Shown here one piece after another: positions 59,904 through 64,000 of a stretch of 64,000 nt of DNA. Within the stretch, counting starts at the first letter, position 1; each line of letters starts with the position of its first letter. This stretch comes from Valencia hispanica (taxonomy: Eukaryota; Chordata; Actinopteri; Cyprinodontiformes; Valenciidae), in NCBI GenBank assembly GCA_963556495.2, contig OY747704.1, positions 5,244,001 to 5,308,000 of the forward strand. Direction: 5' to 3'. The notes beneath the pieces are model-generated. The model ran no database searches. It had not been told where the DNA came from and saw nothing but the letters and a program-made list of their open reading frames with translations. The position numbers and the translations under genes were made by a program.

Positions 59904-61355
59904 AGCCTTGTTCCACTTCAGTTTCTCCAGCTGCCTCTTTCCTGACTTTTAGAGACATACAAGTGGGAGGGGGAGGCAAAGGGGGTAACAACATTTCCTG
60001 ACTTGCTTGAAGTCAAACTAGTTGAATCAGAAGAGTCCATTGCTGAGGTGAAGGATAAAACATCAGGAAACAGGTAACAGGAAAGCTGTTGGTCAGGGGA
60101 GAGTGGGATGTCTGTTTGGCTGGGAACAGGAGAGGAGGATGCTGAGATAGTTCCTGAACTGAACGTGTTGAAGAATGTGTTCAGTTCATTGGCTCTGTCC
60201 AGACTTCCATCTATCCAATCCTTCCCGTCCTTAAAACCTGTGATCTTTCTCATTCCTGACCAGACATCTCTGATATTGTTCTCTATAGTATTTTCTCCAG
60301 CTTTTTCCTGTATGCCTCCTTGCAGTCTCTGATCTTGACCTTAAGTGGCGTCTGTATACTCCTCAGTAATTCTCTGTCTCTCTCCCTGAAGGCTCTTTTT
60401 TTCTTGTTTAGCAGTTCCTTCAGGTCACTGGTGATCCAGGTTTTTTTTATTAGGGAAGCATCTAACGGTTCTGGTTGGGATGATGTTGTCCACACAGAAG
60501 TTTATATAGGCAGTCACACACTCTGTCATGGCATTAATGTCCTCTCCATTTGCTTGGCAAAGATTAATCCAGTCTGTGTTCACAAAACAACCCTGCAGGG
60601 CTTTTTCAGCTTTATGTGACCGTTTTCTCACAGTTTTCTTTCTTACAGGTTGCTTCTGAACAAGTGGCATATATTCTGAACAGAGAAAAACAAGACTGTG
60701 ATCTGATTGTCCCAGAGGAGGTCTTGCTTTGGACATGTATGCATTCTTTACATTTGCATAAAACAAATCCATGGTCTTGTTTTCTCTTGTAGAGCAGTTG
60801 ACAAATTGTTGAAATGTTGGAAGTGTAGTAGAGAGCGAGGCATGATTAAAATCACTAGATATTGCCACCAATATATTCGGGTGCTAAGTCTTTAGCTTAG
60901 CAACAACGGAAGTGATGACATGACATGCACTGTCGACACTGGCTGAAGGTGGAATGTAAAGAACTGACAAAATAACACTGGTGAACTCCCTTGGTAAATA
61001 ATATCGACAAAAACTTACTGCTAAGAGTTCAATATCTGGGCTGCAGAGACAACACTTCACAGTAACATGTACTGGATGACACCACTTTTGTTGACAATCA
61101 CTGCTACTCCACCTCCTTTTCTTGTCCTGCTCGTCTTAGGATCTCTGTCTGCTCGTATAGTCAGGAAGCCTTGCAGAGAGACGTTGGAGTCGGGGATATG
61201 ATCCTACAACCACGTCTCAGTAAAACACACAACACTGCATTCCCGATACTCTGGCTTAGTCCTTGTAAGGGCTTGGAGATCATTTATCTTGTTAGCCAGT
61301 AATCTCACGTTGCCCATTATGATTGATGGAAGAGATTGTTTGAACTTCCTCCTTC
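59904..61355 (-). pseudogene. Rex1 endonuclease and linker, multiply broken
   Basis: Order on the minus strand: endonuclease start at about 61320 (MGNVRLLANKINDLQALTRT and CSVVCFTETWL, then a stop near 61204), a degraded middle (about 61.2-60.88 kb, with KTSRTRKGGGVAVIVN), the C-terminal block (60871-60425; DFNHASLSTTLPTFQQF and LGQSDHSLVFLC), and linker pieces (60495-60283 and 60253-59918). The conserved SDH and ETW blocks are intact. Several stops and frame changes inactivate it. Confidence 0.82.
61351..61355. repeat. Solo LTR target duplication, left
   Basis: CCTTC, identical to 61672-61676. Confidence 0.8.
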
Positions 61356-61671
61356 TGTCAGGGATGTGGTGTGAAGCATGGACCCAAACGCAGACGCCGA
61401 GGAAAGGTGCAGGATATTTATTAGTGCTGTTGGTAAAGTGATGCTGGTGATGACCATGACGGCAGGAACGGAGACAGGACATCAGACGAGCAGGACAGGA
61501 AAAAGCAGGACGACACACCATGGAGACATAGACAATTACACAATGATCCGGCCCTGAGTGAGGGGAAGTGATGGGTTATAACGGCAGAAGGTAAGGAGGA
61601 TCGGGTGTGATTGATGGGGGAGACACAGGTGAGGACAATGATTAGGACAGGGTGATTAGGGCAGCATGACA
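61356..61671 (-). mobile_element. Solo LTR
   Basis: 316 bp that starts TGTCA and ends TGACA, flanked by a 5-bp duplication (CCTTC). On the minus strand there is a TATAA-like CCGTTATAACCC and an AATAAA polyadenylation signal near the middle, the expected LTR layout. No internal region remains, so it arose by LTR-LTR recombination. The class (Gypsy, BEL or ERV-like) cannot be decided. It interrupts the Rex1 endonuclease. Confidence 0.87.
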
Positions 61672-61676
61672 CCTTC
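61672..61676. repeat. Solo LTR target duplication, right
   Basis: CCTTC, identical to 61351-61355. Confidence 0.8.
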
Positions 61677-61689
61677 TCTGTCTCCTTTT

Positions 61690-61995
61690 TGCTCCAAAAA
61701 AAGAGGTTTGGACCAAAGACTGACCCTTCAGGAACTCCACAGCTGACAGTATGATTCCCTGATTTTGCATTTACGATGGAAACATATCCAGTCCTGACTG
61801 TTTAAATTGAGATGATGATAAAGTTGTGTAGCTACGACTTTCTCTAAAACCTTTGAAGTATAAAGAGAGGTTCACTATAGGTCTATAGTTTGTGAGGATT
61901 TCTGGGTCTCGGGTTGTTTTTTTCAGAAGTGGCTGTAGTAGGCTATTTTTCAGTGAGGACGGTGTCCCACCAATTAACTCAGATAGACTCAGTTA
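61690..61995 (-). mobile_element. LINE RT fragment, L2/CR1-like
   Basis: On the minus strand PLLKKTTRDPEILTNYRPIV, then after a deletion SGNHTVSCGVPEGSVFGPN, both standard LINE RT motifs. The two pieces are closer together than in an intact RT, so the middle is deleted. It differs from copies A, F and G and may be another subfamily. Confidence 0.65.
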
Positions 61996-62069
61996 ACCTA
62001 TCAGAAGCTTCTTAAGCTCTGAATGGAATCATTTGCAGTTTTCTTTTTGTTTTAAGACACAACAAACTA

Positions 62070-62255
62070 AATGTATGTATACTACTGACTAATGAGAGTA
62101 ATACAAAAATACATACAATATTTATTTTGAGATTTCACAAATACAAAACATGTGACCTAAACCAAAAAAACGTTTACTTTGATGTTTGACAGTGAAGGAA
62201 AAAATGCATTTGTGTTTTTTTTCTGAAGGTATGTAAATATCTAGTCTGGTCTGCA
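62070..62255 (+). mobile_element. Sleeping Beauty-like Tc1 right end, degenerate
   Basis: ATGTATGTATACTACTGACT near 62073 and GGTATGTAAATATCTAGTCT near 62228 resemble the inner and outer direct repeats of a Sleeping Beauty type end (TGTATGTAAACTTCTGAC). They are spaced about 155 bp apart, as expected. No transposase is recognisable. This is suggestive, not certain. Confidence 0.4.
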
Positions 62256-63065
62256 ACCAAACAGGTCAATCCGTTGTCATGCAGCAAGATAATTTACCAA
62301 AACAATCAAAGGTGTTCATCTGAGGCAAGAAGTGGGGGCTTTTGGAAGGACAGTTATATAGAGCCTGCTTTTTCACTTGCAGAACATGAGAAGCCCACCC
62401 CAGGAACAGAGGCTTGATAAAAGCAAAAACTTTGCAGTTAGATATTCTCTGTTTGAATGCTTTTGCTCACCTAGAATTTGATGTTCTGTTATTCCTGTTT
62501 TCTAAACTGTGTGTCAGTGCCAGATGTAAACACCTGGAGAATACAGCTAACATGTATAATAAAGTACGTTTCTAATCTGTTTTATGTTAATCTCTCTTAT
62601 ACCTATATTCAGATTTTTATGTCAAACCCGCACAAAATTGGACTTCTTGAATTCTTGAGTGAAAATTGGTTGTTTTTACACTCATACTTTTTTGTTAAAA
62701 TATGTGCACTATCAGACCACATCCTACCTCTGTCCTCCTCGGATCATATGTAAAAGTGCATTCCTTTCTGCCTCCAAGACTCCCATCCAGTCTGTCTGCT
62801 TGGTTTTGGATTGGCTACTGATAGCACATCTAATAGCTGAAGCATCAGCCTCGTCCTCCCATAACTCCTTACGTAGGAGTGGAGGAGCCTGAAATGCTGA
62901 CATGAAACTCAGATGGCATGTTCTAACTATTTGAGGGCAACACTTTGCTTCAGTCTAAAACTTCGTGAAGTAAATAATATGTATATGGTCAGTTAGAATT
63001 ACCTAAATCATTTCTGTTTGCAAAATGCAACAAGTATTACAGAATTGCTTTACCTTTCTTCAAAT
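62256..63065. other. Unannotated intergenic DNA
   Basis: No supported gene. A possible Tc1-like peptide (VVMQQDNLPKQSK) on the plus strand near 62275-62315 is too short to call. Confidence 0.5.
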
Positions 63066-63230
63066 ACAGAAGTTTACATACATTTCCATATTATTTGGTA
63101 GAATTTCCTCCTTAAATAGTGTGACTTGGGTAAAATGTTTTGGGTATCCTTCCACAAGCTTCTTGCAATAGATTGCTGGAATTTTGGCCCATTCCTCCTG
63201 TCAGAGCCTCATCAGCTTCAACCTCCCACA
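63066..63230 (-). mobile_element. Sleeping Beauty-like Tc1 fragment, C-terminal end
   Basis: ACAGAAGTTTACATACATTT is the internal direct repeat of the Sleeping Beauty type. It is followed by a transposase 3' end read on the minus strand (GGTAGAATTTCCTCC, then TTCCACAAGCTTCTTGCAAT and TTTTGGCCCATTCCTCCTGT). Similarity fades after about 63230. The rest of the element is absent. Confidence 0.7.
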
Positions 63231-64000
63231 ATTAAGAACTCTTCAGTTGATTTTCCAGAACAGTTGAGAATGACCAGACCTATTTGTCCCTTAAAAGTGA
63301 TAGTGGTCTTTTTTTAGATGACCATGGTTACCATTCTCCAAGATAAATATTCTTATTTTTGGCCCTTTAAAAAGTTAAAAAAGTCATGCTATGTTTGACA
63401 CAACACTTGTTTGACATCTTTACTTGAACCCTTAGAGAGAAGTTTTTTCCTAAAAATGGTAGACCATAAAATATACCTTTTTCTATTAAAAAGAGAGCGC
63501 TTGGTTTTCAGAAAATAAAAGAATTCATACTTCTTTAATTCACAGTTTTATTTTTTTCACTGAAAACACTGAAAACACAAATAAAAACACAGATGTGCTT
63601 GTCAACCACATTTTTCTATTTACACAAACATAAAACATAACCAACTATCAACATTTAAAATATACATCTTCACATAGACAGGTTCAGTCGGTGCACAAGA
63701 AGAGTCGAATTCCAGAAGGACATCTTTAAACACAAGGGTGATAGCATCAAATCAACAGAAACCAAGAATACAAAATGAAAATCAAAGAGATTTTGATACA
63801 TTGAGGATTCTAAATTCAAACAGAGAAAAAACAGTGAAATTGGAGACTCTCGTTAGACAGCTTTATGGAACTATTACTTTCTGTGTGGTATAAAAATTGA
63901 ACTATTAGTGATTGTTTCATAGAAACTTCTTATTTTCCAAAACTGAACAGTTTACCATTTTTGTCAGTCCATGATCACTACTATTCTGCAAATACAGGCT
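63231..64000. other. Unannotated DNA to the end of the window
   Basis: AT-rich; no supported gene. A-rich runs near 63.5-63.65 kb do not form a recognised tail. Confidence 0.55.

Larger units (their letters stand above)
58526..61720 (-). mobile_element. Rex1 LINE (CR1-like), interrupted
   Basis: Rex1 is a fish non-LTR retrotransposon. The 3' UTR holds AATACTTTATTGATCCC (58540-58556), a typical tail signal. The RT matches Rex1 at both regions used as fish survey primers: TTCTCCAGTGAATTTAACAC on the minus strand near 59520-59541, and CTTCCTTAGGAAATACAGTC at 58971-58990. The endonuclease lies to the right, up to about 61.35 kb, and resumes as a short basic remnant beyond the solo LTR. Interruptions: an L2 patch (59755-59903) and a solo LTR (61356-61671). 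The right boundary is uncertain. Confidence 0.87.

Noticed and set aside
62275..62315. Tc1-like peptide VVMQQDNLPKQSK
   Set aside because: Only one short motif resembling the second catalytic block; no flanking similarity that I can see.

Overview
This window looks like repeat-dense intergenic DNA from a ray-finned (teleost) fish. The evidence is the company of fish retroelements recognisable from the sequence: Rex3 (RTE clade), Rex1 (CR1-like), several L2/CR1-type LINEs whose ORF1 carries an SGNH-esterase domain, Tc1/mariner elements of several subfamilies, hAT and PIF/Harbinger-like remnants, and a solo LTR. I found no convincing host exon, tRNA, rRNA or CRISPR. The background is AT-rich with GT, CA and TA microsatellites. 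The species cannot be named from this sequence.

Layout. 1-6.3 kb: unannotated DNA, a GC-rich island of unknown class (2.56-3.50 kb), a Tc1 scrap, and a 1.6-kb element with inverted ends (3.65-5.28 kb). 6.35-7.88 kb: a broken but complete-length Tc1. 8.8-10.5 kb: a widespread teleost non-autonomous repeat. 11.73-12.65 kb: a fold-back element with ~180-210 bp arms. 12.66-16.95 kb: an L2-type LINE (copy A) inserted in the 3' tail of another LINE. 18.13-19.07 kb: an internally deleted LINE (copy B). 21.07-21.65 kb: a Harbinger-like non-autonomous element. 22.5-26.1 kb: a cluster of five Tc1 pieces in mixed orientation. 26.2-32.6 kb: one Rex3 copy split by an almost full-length L2-type LINE (copy F), with matching target duplications at both levels. 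33.25-38.23 kb: a second near full-length L2-type LINE (copy G) with a 12-bp target duplication. 38.8-41.4 kb: a 5'-truncated Rex3 with a 618-codon open reverse-transcriptase frame. 41.4-42.7 kb: a Harbinger-like transposase remnant split by a hAT element with a perfect 8-bp duplication. 43.67-46.99 kb: a ~3.3-kb minisatellite with higher-order structure and inverted units at its right edge, followed by a palindromic MITE. 47.3-58.2 kb: mostly unannotated DNA with LINE scraps. 58.5-61.7 kb: a Rex1 copy carrying an internal L2 patch and a solo LTR. 61.7-64 kb: LINE and Sleeping Beauty-like Tc1 fragments.

How the parts work together. There is no operon-like cooperation here. The window is a stratigraphy of transposition. 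Nested insertions give a relative order: Rex3 before L2 copy F; a LINE tail before copy A; a Harbinger remnant before the hAT; Rex1 before the solo LTR. No element looks autonomous now. Copy F is the best preserved: by my reading ORF1 and ORF2 each keep one frame, interrupted by two and one nonsense codons. The features most worth a second look are the minisatellite with its inverted edge, the fold-back element with unequal sub-repeat counts, and the internal L2 fragments inside and beside Rex1.
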